Assembly (NCBI GenBank): GCA_022605955.1
Contig: JAKCOZ010000020.1
Coordinates: 9,723,001-9,787,000 of the forward strand
Direction of reading: 5' to 3'
Length of the DNA: 64,000 nucleotides
Origin: Rallus limicola
Lineage: Eukaryota; Chordata; Aves; Gruiformes; Rallidae
Notes under the pieces: model-generated
What the model saw: only the letters and a program-made list of their open reading frames with translations
Database searches by the model: none
Told to the model about the DNA's origin: nothing
Translations under genes and position numbers: made by a program
Shown here: positions 1-15,200 of the stretch, in pieces
Layout of the letters: every line of letters starts with the position of its first letter
Position numbering within the stretch: position 1 is the stretch's first letter

Positions 1-2744
1 TTTCCCACTGACCGATGGCCACAGTCTGAACGATGCAGCCAGGGTACCAGGGGACAGGTGACACACACAGGGTTGGATCCTTGAAAGCCCCTGGACTGAA
101 AGCATCTTGGATGGCAGCTGGTGTAAAATGTTCCTCCAGGAAGCTGCTTCAAACCCTCGTCTTTTACATTCAAATCTCACCAAGTAGAAGAGCCCCTCTA
201 GATTTACAGCAACAATATTTTTCTAGATGAACCACAGTCAGTGGTAGCCTGTAGTGTTTATATCTGCTTTTATATATATATATTTTTTTTTTTTAAATTA
301 CTCAAGAAGGAACCTAAGCTTTGGAACTTCAAGGAATCAACATCCAACTTCATGAAGTACCTTTCAAGCTAAACTTAAATTCTTTGCTTTCCCCTCACTG
401 TAACTAAATTTCAAGTGACTTCTTAAAACTGTGCAGGTGGTTATGAATCCTGCTTCGATCAATGGCCAGAATTGATTCTTCTGTTTGTTTGGGGCTTAAA
501 AACATGGGGTGAGAAAAAAACAGGCACTCTGTACCATCAGCAGGGGAAGGAGAAGGAAAGCCTCCTGCATCCTTCATTCTGCCCACTCTAGCAGGCGACT
601 AGTGAAGTTCTACATTGCATTAAACAGTATTTCATGGGAAAAATTATTTATTAAGGGTATGGACAATAGCATCGATTGTTACAAGTTTGATTGATTAAAC
701 AGACAAACTGGCACAGTTTCTCCTTCCCTGCCTGCCATATGTTTCTTCTTAAACATCTGGTAAGGTCTTTGTATTTCCTTAAGTAACCTAACAGGTGCTG
801 AACCAAATCCTTAATGCTTCACTTTTCCCATTGGAAGCAGATGGGTGAAGGAGTCTGAATATTGCATTTCCAACATCTCTCTCCTTCCTCCTCCTCTTTG
901 GTGGCCTCACCAATAGCCTGAGGTTCAAAGTAGTAAAGGAGGTTTCAGATTAATCATTAAAGCAATCTTTTGATGTGGAGAAGTCTCTCCATAGCAAGAG
1001 AAGGAAGCCAGGCTTTACACCATCAATGCAGTTTTTCCCCCTCTTTTTTCCCCACAAGTGCAAAGGATAGAGAGAAAAAAAAAACAACCCAGAACTTTTA
1101 TATCTTTTATATCAGCCCTTCACAGTTCTGTCATTAAATATGTTTACAATTCTGCCACCCATCTGAAGGAAGCCATTTGTCCCCTGCACTAGGCCCAAGG
1201 GAAATGCGAGCCACAGCCCGCTCTCCGCCTCAGCAAGAGCGGGGAGGAACACCAGCCCTCGCTTGAAGTCATGCATCAGGCAGAGTGCCAAATATGTAAT
1301 TCTAGCTGAAAGAGCAGAAACACAGGTGCCTAACATCGAGAGGGCACTCTTTATTTTGAAAAATGCAACACCACTTTAGCTAATTAGGTCTTATCTGTTT
1401 AAAGCTACAGGATAGTTTGATAACAATTAGGAAGGACTCCCGACAGGCTGCTGGGATCAAAGGCCCTTTCTGCTACGACGTTTAACAAGGAAATTAACAC
1501 TTTTGCCAAGTAATTTGCACATGCTGCCAAAGTTGTTTTAACTTGCTGTAATATTTTAGTTTTAGGTATGTACCTGCAGAGATGCTGCTGTAATTCCAGC
1601 CTTTGGTGTGCCAGCTACAGGCTCCCAACCACAACACCAGCTCCCGTGTACTGCTAGAGGGGAGCTTCCACAACTGCTCTAACAGAACCAAAGCACTTGC
1701 TTCCACTCACTTAAAGGAACAAAAAAGGAGAAATTCATTTGGAGAGAAACATTCCCTCACTGCTTTTTTTTTTTTTTCCCCTTTTCTTCACGGAAACTGA
1801 ATATTTCCAAAGACTGTCTGTGGGATCCCAACCCTTAATGTCACAAAAATTAATGAGAACCGTGATGCCGAGATGCCGTGCGTGCTTGGAAAATTCCAAC
1901 TGGACTCTTCTGATGGGTTTTTAATACCGGAGACTGGGGAGCAATCATGACTCCAGAGAGCCATCATGATGAATGGCTGGGGGACAGTGAATACAGTAAG
2001 GGAAAATACAAATTCAACAGCTGTATTTCATAAAGAAACAATAAAACCGTATACGGCAGTTTTCCTTGTTTAATTCAGTGCAGTGTTTAAAGAGACCTTC
2101 TGATAGCCAGTAAATTATGGTCACATATCCGCTGCTGATTACTCTTTAATAAAATCAAGCTTCCAGCAGATCAGGGTACTTTTCTTCTGGTTCCCTGAGA
2201 TCCAGAGCACCACTGAGCACCAGTGGACTCCGCTGGACCCTCTCAGAGCATTCCTTGGAGCACAACGTGTTGCATTCTAATGAAGAGTCACCTTATCATA
2301 GCCTAAGCTACACACATGCTGCTGCCACTGCACTTTGTGCTCCTATAGAAACTGAAGGATCAATCCTGTAAGGAGAGCCCTTCCCCAGACTGCTGCTGGA
2401 TGGAGCCGATCCTGTGTTAGCTCAGGTTAACAGCCAAGAAGCCCACGTTTATCAGGGGATTTCCTTAATGTGGCTCTTCCCAGCAAGGATGCTGTGTACC
2501 AACTCAAAGCCAAAATTATTTTTATTTCTTTCTGTAAATCAAGAGTAGACCCAGTTAAGAGACAACAGCCCTGCGGTCAAAGCCATGCATGCAGTGAAGT
2601 TTGGAGGGCTGGGGACAGCCTGACATGAATTTACTTCAATTTCCTTCAACAGGGAGAACATTGATAGCTTCCACTGACCAAGTGGCTATGGCCAACGTTG
2701 AACACTACAGCACCCTCAAGTCTTCATCACATCACCCCCAGCTA
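1..2744. other. Intron 1 segment: simple repeats only
   Basis: Contains (TA)6 at 271-282 running into T12 (283-294), an A run near 1,075-1,084 and T14 at 1,764-1,777. Open frames are at most about 74 codons and unlike any protein I know. No gene, RNA or mobile element recognised. Confidence 0.6.
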
Positions 2745-2854
2745 CAGATTGGATTGGGGCCTGGGTGAGGTTGGTGTCCCTGCCTGTGGCAGGGGGGTTG
2801 GAGCTCTATGATCCTTGGGGTCCCTTCCAACTCGTGCCATTCTGTGATTGTGAT
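2745..2854 (+). mobile_element. CR1 LINE fragment, 3' end
   Basis: About 110 bp match the 3' end of chicken repeat 1 as I know it: GGATTGGGGCCTGGGTGA, CCCTGCCTGTGGCAGGGGGGTTGGAG, then GATCCTTGGGGTCCCTTCCAACTCGTGCCATTCTGTGATTGTGAT. It ends with two diverged copies of the ATTCTATG octamer (ATTCTGTG, ATTGTGAT at 2,839-2,854), the hallmark of CR1 3' termini. It is severely 5'-truncated, as usual; no reverse transcriptase sequence is visible upstream. This element is strong evidence for a bird or other sauropsid. Confidence 0.93.
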
Positions 2855-5800
2855 ACAGCATCATCCAATTTCTAGACAGAGACCAGATTGCCACAGCAAA
2901 GAGCTCAGGCACCCACAGCTCCTAATTAAACACAGGTGCCTTTTCATTGAAGCTTAATAGACAGATCCCTGCCATCCCCTCACCCAGCACAGAGAGCCCT
3001 GAGCCAGAAGCCGGTGCTCAGAGCCAAGAGGAGGAGGAGAGTGCAACTCCTGCAGCACATCAGCATCCAGAGGGAGGCTGCAAGTGCCTTGGATCCTGAG
3101 GCACAGGATAAGTTGTTTTTAGTTCTGCAACTACTCAACACACACTCCCACTGTGCAAGAGTACCACTTTCATGGACCAGACACTAGTGAAAAACATTTT
3201 ATTTTTACTAACACTTCTTTTGTTCGCTTCACTAACTCAACCGCATCACAGGCAGTGACCCACTGCAGCACTGTGCAAAACACGAGGTCAAACTGAGATG
3301 CTTCTGACTCAGTGAGACATTTACTGTACCGAGAAATCTGAAGGCGACGGTTGGAGATGCAGAGGTGTGGGCCAGGTATGATCAGCACAGAACCACATCC
3401 TGCCCCTGCAGCAAACCCCATGACAGCACCGCAGGCTTGTCCTCTGCTGCCGGCAACCAATTTTCAAAGCCACCTTCAGATTTTTATGGCCCTTCAAAGA
3501 AAGGTATGAGTTTTCTACCACTTTTAATTAGAGCACAGAGAGCGGCGCCAGCTTCTCAAGTTTTTAATCATATAGAGCTTTGTGAATTTATTAGCAAGAC
3601 AGCAGACAGCATGAGAAGAGGAATTAAGAGTATTTGCGATCCTTTTGCTACTTCTGTCCAAATGATGATCGTTACATGCCAAGAGATTCCAAGGGCTCAG
3701 CATTACCACGTTACAGAAGCTCCCGTACTTTTAAATCAAAGGCTAAGGGCTTAAATCAGAATCAGAGTGCTAGGTGCTGTAAAGGGAGGGGGGAAGTGGG
3801 ACAGGAAGGGAAGAAAAATCTTCTGACAAGTTCTAAGCAGACAACGCAAGCAAAGAATAAGGAAACACTGGCAACTGTCACGTATTTCTTCTTTGACCTC
3901 AGGCAAATTGTTTACTTTTTGCCTCCATTTCATATCTATAAAAATCTAACTGATAACGCTAACTGCGTTCAGAGCTCCCAAGCTCCGTGCCTCAGCCAGT
4001 ATGCTCCGTTTCTAAAATGGAAAAGGAAAAATAATGGTGCAGACAAGCGAGATGAATAGTCACTCCTATTCCTGAATATGAAAATCTCTGCTGATCAAGA
4101 ATTATCTTGAAGTGACTGAAAGAGTAAACCGCTGTTTTGTTAGAAGGATTTTCTCTACAGAATTATGAAACTGGACACACTAACCCAAATTAATATCTTA
4201 TTTCAGAAGTGATACCTAACATCACACACGCAGTGCATGTACCTTCCCCAATCCCCAAATACAGCAGCACCTATGTCAAAGCCACTGCACATCAATCTGC
4301 TGTTACACCCAAAAAGCTGCACTTCCAGATTTGGCTCAATATACACACTGAGAGACAGACACTCGCATCACCAGAAACCCCACTCGTCAGATGGCTTGCT
4401 GGATTTCTGAGAGCAAAGAGCTCTTTCTGGCTCATACATATAATACGCCAAGCACAGCCAGAAAGTGACTCACTTTTGGGGACAGGTCTTTTTCAACCCA
4501 TGCCAGAGAAGGTTTGGAGCTCACTCTCAGATGACTAGCAATTAAAGCTCAAATCAAACATCAACCCAATCCCTTCCCCAACAGTAACAAGGAACGAACC
4601 CCAGAACACAGTAACCAGAGCCAATTTTGCAAGGTCCTTTCTCAAAGGTGGAAATTTGGATGGGTTCCCAATTTGATTTTTTAAATTTTTATGGTTTTTT
4701 CCAAAGAACTCACACACTAACCACAGGGAGAGCAAGACTGCTGCCCTTATCCTTGTGGAATAAAGCCTGCAACTCCTTGCACAGACACATAGGCTACACT
4801 TCAGTAGACTCCTGAGAGTTTTCTCCTGCTTCCCTCAGACAGTTCCCAAGAGTTTCTCTGATACCCAGGACTGTTACAGCTATTCTTGCAGCCCTTCAAA
4901 ATTAAGGATGCTGTGCACGTGTTAATTATGGTCTTGGGCAGCCAACACATGGATCCAGATAATGGCACTGCAAGATGGACTCACAGATCACTGCTGAAGT
5001 GGTCACAGGCCTCTTCAGAGCAAAGATTAGTCAGTCAGTCACAGCTGGACAAATGCTGTCCAAAGTCAGACTGACTGACATTCTCCTTAAAAGTCCTGGC
5101 TTAATACTGATGTCAAAGATATCTCGTATTAACGTAGCAGAGCTGTTTGGTTGGATCTACTGATGGTACCAAAAAACGTAACCAGGAACACTAGCTGAGA
5201 GTAAAGAGATAAAGTTCTATGAAATAAAATCAAACCTAGAAGGTTCATTTTTGTTTCTAGCAAAATAGCTTAGGTTCCAGACCTAACAAGATCAGGAGGT
5301 ACTAGGTACACCTAAGTCCCGCCAACTTCCCAAAGCTATCAGCAAAGTCTAAGGAATCCGATTCAGCCAGTTTTCAGAGCAGGATTGAGAAGCAAACGGT
5401 TGGACCCTCTCCTTCCACTGACTGCCCAGGACAGGAGAAAGCTGCAATGCCAGGCAGAGAACAGGCTTTCTGAAGAACAAATAAACAGCGGGGATGCTTC
5501 TTCCTCTGCTTTTCTGGCTAACCAGAGACACCTACATGCCCAGCAGCTCAAAGTCTTTCCTTCCACATCACCACGCCATTTCAGATAAGCACCGTGGTGT
5601 TGCTCCAAGAGATACAGCGAAGTTTTGCAAGTACGAGAGTGGTGGCAGGCAACACAGCGAAGTGAAAAGCTGCCGGCGTGAGGCCTGCCAGGCCGCTCAG
5701 CCTTCCCATCTGTGCACACGTGCCAGAAAGTATAAGAGTTTAGACAACCTCACTTGGTGTGGTCATTAATCACTATCACCAGCTGAACAGGTCTCACACC

Positions 5801-8800
5801 AGAGGGACGACCAATAAAACAGATGGGGAGTTACAGTGGGAAAGAAAGGGACCACTCAAACCCAGAAAGGTAAACAAGGAGGTACAAGGTAAGGGAGTAA
5901 CCAAAAATGCAACGCCCTACAAGAAGGATAAATCCCATTTTGAGCTGGCAAGCCTACACACTGGCAGACTACTACACCTTGCTTTCTGCTTGACACAGAA
6001 AACAGGCAACTCAGCCACACATTTGACCTGTGTGGTGTTACTGTAAAACCGCTCCCACCAGTTAATTCCACAGCCAAAATCTCACCAGCCAGCTCTAATC
6101 CTTTTAAATGACGGGGGATTTCTGCTGATTTTCTGTATCTAGGGATCAAACCAGCAATGCAGAAACAAGACGGGGAAAAGTTGAATTGAGTTTGATTTAG
6201 CACTGGGATTTTTTCAGTTGGGCAATGAAGTTCAGTGTCACGTAGCTTTAAAATAAAATCCACAGTGCTCTTTTCATAGAGCATCCTGGGAAAGCTCCTC
6301 TAAGTGTTCAGTGCACAGTGATCTTATCTTCCAGACCTTCCCCTTTATGGTTCCCTAACTCAGGCTTAGGTGTGCTTAGGAAATCCCCACTGCAGACTTG
6401 GATAAAAGGTCTCCTTTCAACACCATTTTCCAACCGAGAAGTGCTAGCATGTACGCAAAAACACACTGCTTCTGCTTACAGATATGCAAACCTCAGAAGA
6501 GGAAGCTCTCCCACAAACAGCATAATGCTGTTGGCTCCATATAAGGGGCATTTTAGCATCAGATACAGCTGAAACACCCAAGACTCCCCCCTTAAAGCAC
6601 TTTCATATCTGTCTGTAATTTCTAGAGTGATTGGGCTTTTTTTTTGCTTGGATCCCCTGTGCACGGAAATGTCCAAGTTGAAAAGAATCGAGACCACACG
6701 AATAAGTAGGATTTAATAACAACTGTCAAGAGAACAAAATTAATAGTCTCCCGTTTCTACATTTCCATAATGAAAACTTCAATTTCTGGAAACCGGACCA
6801 TCCCTGGTGTCTGTGATCCACTCCACAAGTTACCAGTTTGGAATCAACACTACTGGCCCATGGTGGGCTTCCTTATTCAAAGATGTGAACTAAGGCAGCA
6901 GCAGATGGTCCTCAGACACCTAGAAAAACTCAGAGGTCCCAGACACAGGGAAACACAGAAAACTGCAACTCAACACACTCATTTAATAGGACCTCCCTAT
7001 AGTGCCTGTGACGCAAGGATGGCTGCGTCCGTACTTTGCCCACCAACAGTTCCAAAGCTGCATGCCAAGTCACTCCTGAGCTTTATTGACACTGCAAACT
7101 TTACTGAAGCCTGATTTATAAACACTGCTCAGCAAGTTGGGGCTAAACTTGTAAGTAATTATACAAACATCCCAGCGGACTCAATCTCAAATTCAACTCT
7201 ACTCTCCCAACAACATTTATTTATTTCTTTTTAGAAGTACAGCTCCAAGAGTATGAGGATTTTGATGCAATTCAGCTGTGTGGGACAGCATGCCAACAAA
7301 ATAAATCTGTCACTAATAAAAATAACAAAATGGAGCCTGGGTAAGGCTGATCTGTACACTTCTGCATCAACTTCCACTCAATTCTACCAAGTTAGGCTAT
7401 TAATAGCACCATCAATGCAGCAACAAACTAAATACTTTTAATAGCTGTACTAGAAAGTTTACCAAGCAAGCAACAAACAGTGCAAGAGCAGCAGTACACT
7501 TTAACATCGCAAAAAGAAGCCGTGTACAGCACAGGTATTGCTGTGCTAATAACTTTCCTGTTTTTCTTGCAACTATTACTGCTTCATTCATTACTGAAAC
7601 CATCCTTGAGATGATTTGGGAAGCTCCTCCCTGCTTCACAGAAAAGCACAAGTAGAAAGACTGCGGAAAGACATGGGAGATGAAGGCATGGGAGTGGGAT
7701 AGTGATGGGCTGAGCGAAATGAAAAGGTCTGAGCTGTGCAGCCATCATGGGGTGATAGCAGCCAAAATCACACCTCTGAAGTCTGGCAGAAATAGAAACA
7801 CTGAGGATGCTGTTCATAAAAACATTTCATGCTCTTGCCTACAGCTGGAGACAAGAGAGCTTGGCTTCTCGAACCTTTGACAAAAAGACTAGGTATCTCG
7901 CCCACCCTCCTCTCTAACCCCAGCTATTGGGAAGTGGGAGCAAAGCGAGGTAATGCAGATACTCCTCCAGAGATGGAGGTTGGTAACCACACACTGCAAC
8001 AACATGAAGTTCTTCTCTTCACTCCTTGCAAGCTGTCACACAGACCAGGACATGGCGTGAATTTTACATCAGTTTCTGAGCTTCAGGTTTCCTCTGCCAT
8101 TTCAACTTCTTATTTTTTAATCATGTGGAAAGGCCAGTAATTGCACAAGGGAAACTCCTCAAGAACTGTGGCATGTCAGGGAAATCAATTAAAAGTTTCC
8201 AGTTTCATTTAGGGAAAAAGGGTCAGTCTGCTTTAACTACCTCATCACAGGAGCAGGTGCAGAAACCAAACCAGGCAAGCCAGACCACTGCCGTTAGGAA
8301 GAGCTGATAACCTAGTTGCCATCCAAAGCACTCCTCGCTGTATTGTGTTGTCTTGCAGAGCAACTACCTCAGAAACAAGCAAGTTTTATGAAGAGGTTTT
8401 GTGGCATACAAATTGCCAAAGCATCACTTCCCCTGTTCGTAATAAATTGTCATCTTCCCTTCCTCCTCAGCCTGGGTTCCCAAGCTCCTCATCAGACCCA
8501 TTTATGAACAGCAAATCCAAACAGACCGAGAATTGTGCCTGGTAATTTCACTTGCCCTCCCAATCTCTGCTCCTTTTATCTTCTTCATTCTCCAGACACC
8601 CCTGTCTCTCTCTCAGGCATACTTCTACCAACTGGCAGTTTACGGTGAAGAAGCCAAAGTAGTATAGTGACTCCCTGGAAAGAGCAGAAACATGCTGCAA
8701 GGGTTGGTTGGTTTATTTGTTGGTGTATGCACACACACCATGCCAGGAACAAGAGGATGGACTCAAACCTCCGGGAAGCCTTTCACACAGCTTGATAAAA

Positions 8801-11800
8801 CTGAGGACCTGAAGCGCAGTTCCTGCACTTTGGGGTTAAGAACCTTCCTTCCCCTTTTTGTCCATCACCTTTGCTTGTCAGGCCCTCAGGGGACAGCTCT
8901 TAGGGCAGCTGAGTAAAATACAATGCTGTTGAGTGGGACACAGCACAGCACTAACCTCACTAGGATCTCTACAAGATGCCACAGCAGCAATAAAATATTA
9001 TGGTATTTATCCACCTACATGTGCATTTGGAGCTGGCATCTGCAAGTATGTACGTCAACAATAGGAAACTGGGTCTTCTGGGAGATCATTAGCTCTTGGC
9101 ACTTGCAAGGACAGGTTCTCTTGGAGAAAAGCACAATGCCAAGCACTGATGGTCTTTGCCTGCACCTACACCAGGTGTATCCTTCCACCTGCAATGATGT
9201 CATGTGGGGTAACATACACGTTTCCCCCGAATCTCCTCCATGCAAGCTCCAAACCTAAGATTCAATGTCCGTATAGAACTAGCTCCCTTCTCCACAACTG
9301 CTTTGGATACAGGAATGACTCATCCGTATGGGGTTTTTTTCCTTTTCCTCATTCCAATGCAGATATGAAAAATAATAGTCTTCATTTCAATATTTAATCA
9401 TATGCTTCATTTAATAATGAGTCCAAGAATAATTTAATCCTAGCTATCAACATAAAAGAGATATTGTTCCTTTTGCTTGACTATGTAAGAAAATAAAACC
9501 CCTCTGCTATTTGGCTTCTTGCAGACCAGGGTTTTGCTCACTCAAACTTACAACCTGCACACAAATTACGTTACGTATTTGATTACGTACACAAGACCTT
9601 GACCTGCATTTGGAAAAGGGCACAGGGTGCTCCTCCCAGCAATTTCACCTGCCTAATTACAAATGCTGCCTTCTCCCTTGAACGAACACACTCGCTTACG
9701 AAATGGAGAGGGAGCTGACATTTCATGGCACGTCGCCTCGTGCCTCAGTGAAGAAAAACACATCACGTGCCACAGATTTCTGGAAGCATCACTGCTCCCT
9801 TATGGTATGTGAGCTCTTGCCAGGAATAAATAGGACAGAGTCCAGCACAGGAATCACATAACATTTGGCTTGCACATCATTTTTCTGTTATTGTATGTTA
9901 TTATACTAAACGCACCGTTCAGGTACTGTCCACTCTGGAAAAACCTCATTAGCTATGAAAAACTTGGACTTAAGTATGAGGTGATTAATAATCTGGAATG
10001 TCTTGCTTAGATGCTCAGTGCAGAAGAACTTGAAGAGAGTCCAAATCTCTGCAGAGGGCGAGTGCTTTTTGCCTATTACCTTTATGCAATTTAAACGATC
10101 CCCCAAAACGTGCTCTTCTGAGGACAAACGGTGCTTTGTTCATACCCTTGGGACTGATCTCTATGCATTTTATCCATCTATGAAGCACAACAATGACAAC
10201 GCTGTTATTTTACATTAAAATATTTTAACATAAAATTACTTCTAACTTGGCAATCTTTACGCATTTAAACTCTCTGCTTTGTTTTTCTCTAAAAAGCTTT
10301 AATTTCAGCTCCCTGATTTTTTTCGTTCTAAAACAGTTCTGCTTGGAATTACGTGTGTGTACTCCCACACTTCAATGCCTCTTCCTCTTCTATTTCTCAT
10401 CCTGCATACTTTACTTTGGAAACATTAAGTAAAATTTATCACTTCTGGAAAGAGAAAGCAGTTAAAATGTGAATACAAGTCCTTCAGAGATAAGGCATCC
10501 CAGGTTAAATCTAATGATGTCCAGGGGAATTCTACGCAAGTGATGAGCTGCCTGCTAATATGTCAATGCTTTAGGGAAGAAAAATATCAATTAAATTTCA
10601 TAGCATGCAACCACATATTGACCTTGAAAGCTATCTGTAACTTAGTTTAAACTTGAAAATTCAAAGTCTAAGTCAGAACTTCTGTCCTAATTGGTTTTAA
10701 CTTCATCGAAGAACGATACAGCTCTATAGAGACTCCAGAAAAATTAAGAGAATCAATCTGGAGGGGGAAAAAAAAAAAAAAATATTCCCCCAAATCCTAT
10801 TAAGTGTTTAACCATGACATTTGTGTGTGCCTCTAGTCTTCCTCCCTTGGGTTTCAGCTATTGCTTCAAGAGATATTAGTGGTTCTTGTCTCCTTCAGCC
10901 TTCTGATAATGGTAAAAAAACAGTAGTCAGCAGTCATGCTAGCCCAGCTCTGCAGCTCCATGACACCCTTGCACCAGTGCTTGTGTGAAGATTTCTATGA
11001 CAAAGTATTTTATTACTGAATTACAATCCAGCAGCACATGGACAGCGAGTGCAAGTCAGATGAAGGAAATCCACTATTATAAATTGTTCCATGGGTCAAA
11101 GGAAACCCAGAAGGTAAATCTCACCCGGAACTGGACTTGATCTTTAAAGCCTCTCCTACTGCAATGCCCTTTACTAAGTTGGCTATAATTTGGACTGTGA
11201 CAGTTCTTTCACTGTCATTCTAATGCTAGGGCATTTTTATAATTTTTATTACCTTGATCTGGGTTCATCTAAGCTCCTCAGTCCTGTCTTTGGCTAGTTA
11301 GCATACCCTTTTCTCCATCAGAAAGGGACAGGAGAGATGATACGTGCCCCTCTCTCATACTGCAGAGTTCAAGCAAAGAAAAAAAAAAATCTGATATTCA
11401 GAATAAGCATATTTAACTTAATCAAGTATGTATGAGCTGAATATCCACGCCACCAAACAAAAAAAGGAGAAGGAAACCGTATTTTGCATCTATTGAATAC
11501 ATCCAGAAAAGCCTAACCCCTCCTTAGTGCAATACAACTTCCCTTCTACAGAGATTGCAAGTAGCAAGAGGGGGACCTAGCACACGTCTCATCACTGGAG
11601 GACAACGAAGCATGCTTTCTCATTGACCTTTTTATGGGCTTTGTATCAGCAACAAAAGATTTCAAAATGCCTCCAACATTCCTTTGAGGTTGAATTTGTG
11701 ACGTCTGGGCTGATGAAAGGGCATGATGTTGAAGCAGCGCAACTCCTTCATCAGCTAATAGCATGTCTTCTGGGCAGGATCCATTTATTTTCTGTGAGAA

Positions 11801-12190
11801 TTAATGTGATGACTTCTCTGCAGGTGAGAAGTTCATTTACACCGTAACTGGCACCAGCTTGGACCACCAGGTCAAGTGAGCTGATAGTTAGAGCCATTAA
11901 CCCTATCAACCAATTAACCCTTATAATAACGGTGGTTTCCCTCCCCTTGCAGCAAGGGGAATAGAAAACCCTGCACAAGTTAGGACCAAATCCAGGTGAA
12001 ACCCAGCTCACCTGATTTTAAAATTAAAAAAAGGTGAGAAAAGAAAATGCTCCTTTTGATCACAGCCCACAGACCCACTTATCTGAGACACTTTGCATAC
12101 CAGCTCAGGCCACAGCGTAACAAACCTCTTCCTGCACCTTCGCCAGCACCAAACAGAGGTGAATTCTGCAGCACCCGCCACACAGAAGGA
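2855..12190. other. Intron 1 segment: no gene recognised
   Basis: Unique-looking sequence of moderate AT content with an A15 run at 10,768-10,782 and a shorter A run near 11,380. The longest frames, about 140 codons (3,634-4,059 plus, 5,856-6,284 minus), show no domain, signal peptide or codon pattern of a real gene. No mobile element recognised, though old diverged copies could be missed by eye. Confidence 0.55.
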
Positions 12191-12230
12191 TAGACAGACA
12201 GACACACACACACACACTTATACACACAGC
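12191..12230. repeat. (AGAC)n-(AC)8 microsatellite
   Basis: About two AGAC units lead into (AC)8 at 12,202-12,217, followed by a broken TATACACACA. On the minus strand it is GT-rich. Confidence 0.9.
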
Positions 12231-15200
12231 TCTTTCCTCCACTTTGCAACATCTTGCAGAAGCTAAAGCATGAATTCTTCCTGTGAAACAGCCTGGGTGC
12301 TGTGTAACACACGAGGTTCCTTCCCCAGGGAATTTGTACACAGACTTCTTAAAGTTTGAGGAATTATCTGAAGAGAAGACAAAACAGACAGCTCCCAGCA
12401 TTGCATTAATGATCCCAGAAGCAGCACAGCAACTCTTCATTCCCAGAGCCTGAGCACAGGGACTCAGCTCAGCAAGTAGCCAGTGAGCAGCCGGAGCAGG
12501 AGCCCATTGGGCTGAGCACTCCAGAGACCCTCCCCGAGCACCGCTCGAGTCCAGCCCCAGCACTCCCGCAGCACTCCAGAGCCTGTATCTTTCTTAAGTC
12601 TCTGTGTAACAGGATAAAATGAGATGCTGCGGTTCAGTGACACAGACCGAAAGGAATTACGGTCTGACATGTCCCCTGCTTAGCAGGGATAGAGATAAGC
12701 CTGGGGAGAACTCTTACCAACAACAGTACCAACAGGGAAAGCTGCCACACACGCTTTTGGATTGCTGTTGGGCTTTAGAAATGGGAACAGACCTGCTGGC
12801 ATGGACTCACAGCAGGGCTCTCCTGCTGAGCACTCCTCCTCCCCACGCACTCGCCCACAGACCTGCATCCTTCATACTGACAGGAGGTGAAACTGGGGGC
12901 CACCTTACTGTCACGCAGGTGGTCCTTCCAAACGCCACCAGCGTTGACAGAGTCCAGCTTTGCTGATTCTCCAAGCTGACCCATGGCTGCAACGAGCTGT
13001 ACATCAAGATGGGGAGGCTCAGAGAGGAGGATGCTAAAAACCAACAAGCCCAAGTTGGGTTACATTTGCGACAAAAAGTTCTCAAAATATATTATCTAAC
13101 CACCTAGGGCTTCTATTTCAGGAGTGTTTCCACTGCCTCTGGCTTCAAAGAGGTAACCCAGCTTTGCTTCACTGCACAGGCCATGAAGCTCCATGCAGAG
13201 CTCATTCCCTCACTCCCACTCCAAAACGAGGCATTTCACACCCACCCCAAGGCGTCCACCAAGTCACTGATCAAAACCAAAAGCCTCCCTGCAGCAAACC
13301 ACACTGGGTTTAACACCGCTGCTCGTGGGATCTCAAAGGGGACATATGTCTTTGGAGACTACTGAACCCATTGGAAGGTGTTTGGTGCAGGATGTCTGGG
13401 CTGTCCTTGGACAGGGTTTCCCTTAAAAAGCTGCTGGCACCAGCCTCACCTATTGTTCTGGACTCATGCAGAGCCCAGGAGGTGACTGAGACACCCAGCT
13501 CCCCAGCAGCTCTTCAAAAAACACCACTTTCACCTCAGCAACAAAACATCAAATGTCTCAGAGACACGTTTTGCCTAAACAAAACAAAAAAAATCTTCAA
13601 GCTTCAACCCCTTCCCTAATTTCCACAATCACATTAACAATTTTGCCACAAACAACAACAAAACCCCTTTTGAGCACTTCATATCTGGGTGGGGGTTTAG
13701 TATCAGCCTCTCACTGGCTTTCAATACAGCTTTATTTTAAGAAAGCATCTATTATATGAAGCTTGGGCTTTGGCAAGCACAGCAGAAGCCTGGCCAGTGC
13801 AGAGAAGGAGGACAATACTGAAAGTGCACTATTATTTTGTCACTTTTTCATACTTCCTAATATCAACTTAGTGAAAAACTTTACTACTTACTGGAAGTTA
13901 CTTATTATCTTGTGACTTCTGCATTATTCTGTAGCCAGGATACAGCCTCTCCCCTTTCTATCCTCCTACACAGATTCAGCAGAAACATTTTCTAGCAGTT
14001 CATCTAAGCCAGCTATTTAGCTTTGGCTCAGTGATATTTTCAACTAGAGGCAGGTCCAGCCTCCAGGAAAACAAGTTATGCAGCAAGAGGGTGGGACACT
14101 ATCAGAGAACACATAATAAAGTAAATACCAAGTATGACCCATGAAAGCAGAAGAAAACTAAAGAGACCTAGTTTCCATGATAGTGTCAATTAAAGTCGTT
14201 TACACTGACGTAAAACACAAAGTTCCTTGTCAGCTGTTTTCCATTCTTTGGCCACAGAGGTAGAGGACCAGACTCACACCCAAAAGAAAGCATCCTCCCA
14301 GAGGCCAACACCAAAACCAGACATAAGACAACATCACAACCACCACCCAGGAGGCTTAAGAAGTAGATCATCAACCCAATTCATAACCCTTCCACCAAAT
14401 CTCTGAGGAAGAACCCTTCCACAGCAGCTTTTTCCTCTGCTGTGCTCAAAAGTTCGACAGACCTAACGCAGCTCCTCCATCCAACAGGGTCCTGCTGGTA
14501 TGGATGGAGACATATTGCTGTGCATCTATTGATTAACTTCAACCCAGTATTTTCCAGTTGCCTGAGAATCAATTTAATATCATTGCTGAACGCAATAAGG
14601 ATAAAAAAAGCTCAATGGATACCTTTGATCTACATGGTTTTACCAGGCATGAGCAGCTAAAGCATTGCTGAGACTCTCCTTGAGACATTTACCCCTCCTC
14701 AGGATTATTTTGCAGTTCATTCAATAAAGCAGCAAAACAATTTCCTGACAAACTAGGAAATGAGTGTTGGACTGAATTCAAGAACTTCAGAAAATATTAG
14801 AAACAGAGATTTAACAGAAAGCACTTGGATCTTACTGACCTTACAGACAAGTCAGACTGTCATTTCCTCAGCCATCAAACCCAACCTGTTCAAAGGCAGG
14901 CAGGAGGGAAATAATCCTTGCTGTGAGACAGGTTTCACTGCCTTCCACCTCAGACACACTTCCAAAAGCAAGCCTGAAGAAGTCACATAGATGGTAATTC
15001 TCATCCACTAAGCCTCTGCCATAATATTTTGCTGCAAAAATAATAAAACTGATGGAAAAAAATATTCAAAAGCCTGCATGGCCTCTGTGCAGGGAAGTCT
15101 CCATGGAGTAGGTGGGCAGAGAATTCACAATACTAAGTTTGAATTGCAATGGCAGCCACATTACTTCAGTGGGTCTATGCCTTTGTTCTCCTTCTGGAAA

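Noticed and set aside
5856..6284. 142-codon minus-strand frame in intron 1, sense with FBRSL1
   Set aside because: Checked as a possible alternative exon; no FBRSL1 similarity, and no paired splice signals bounding a conserved segment.
12181..12230. CRISPR-like or other spaced repeat array
   Set aside because: It is a plain AGAC/AC microsatellite with no spacers; the genome is vertebrate.
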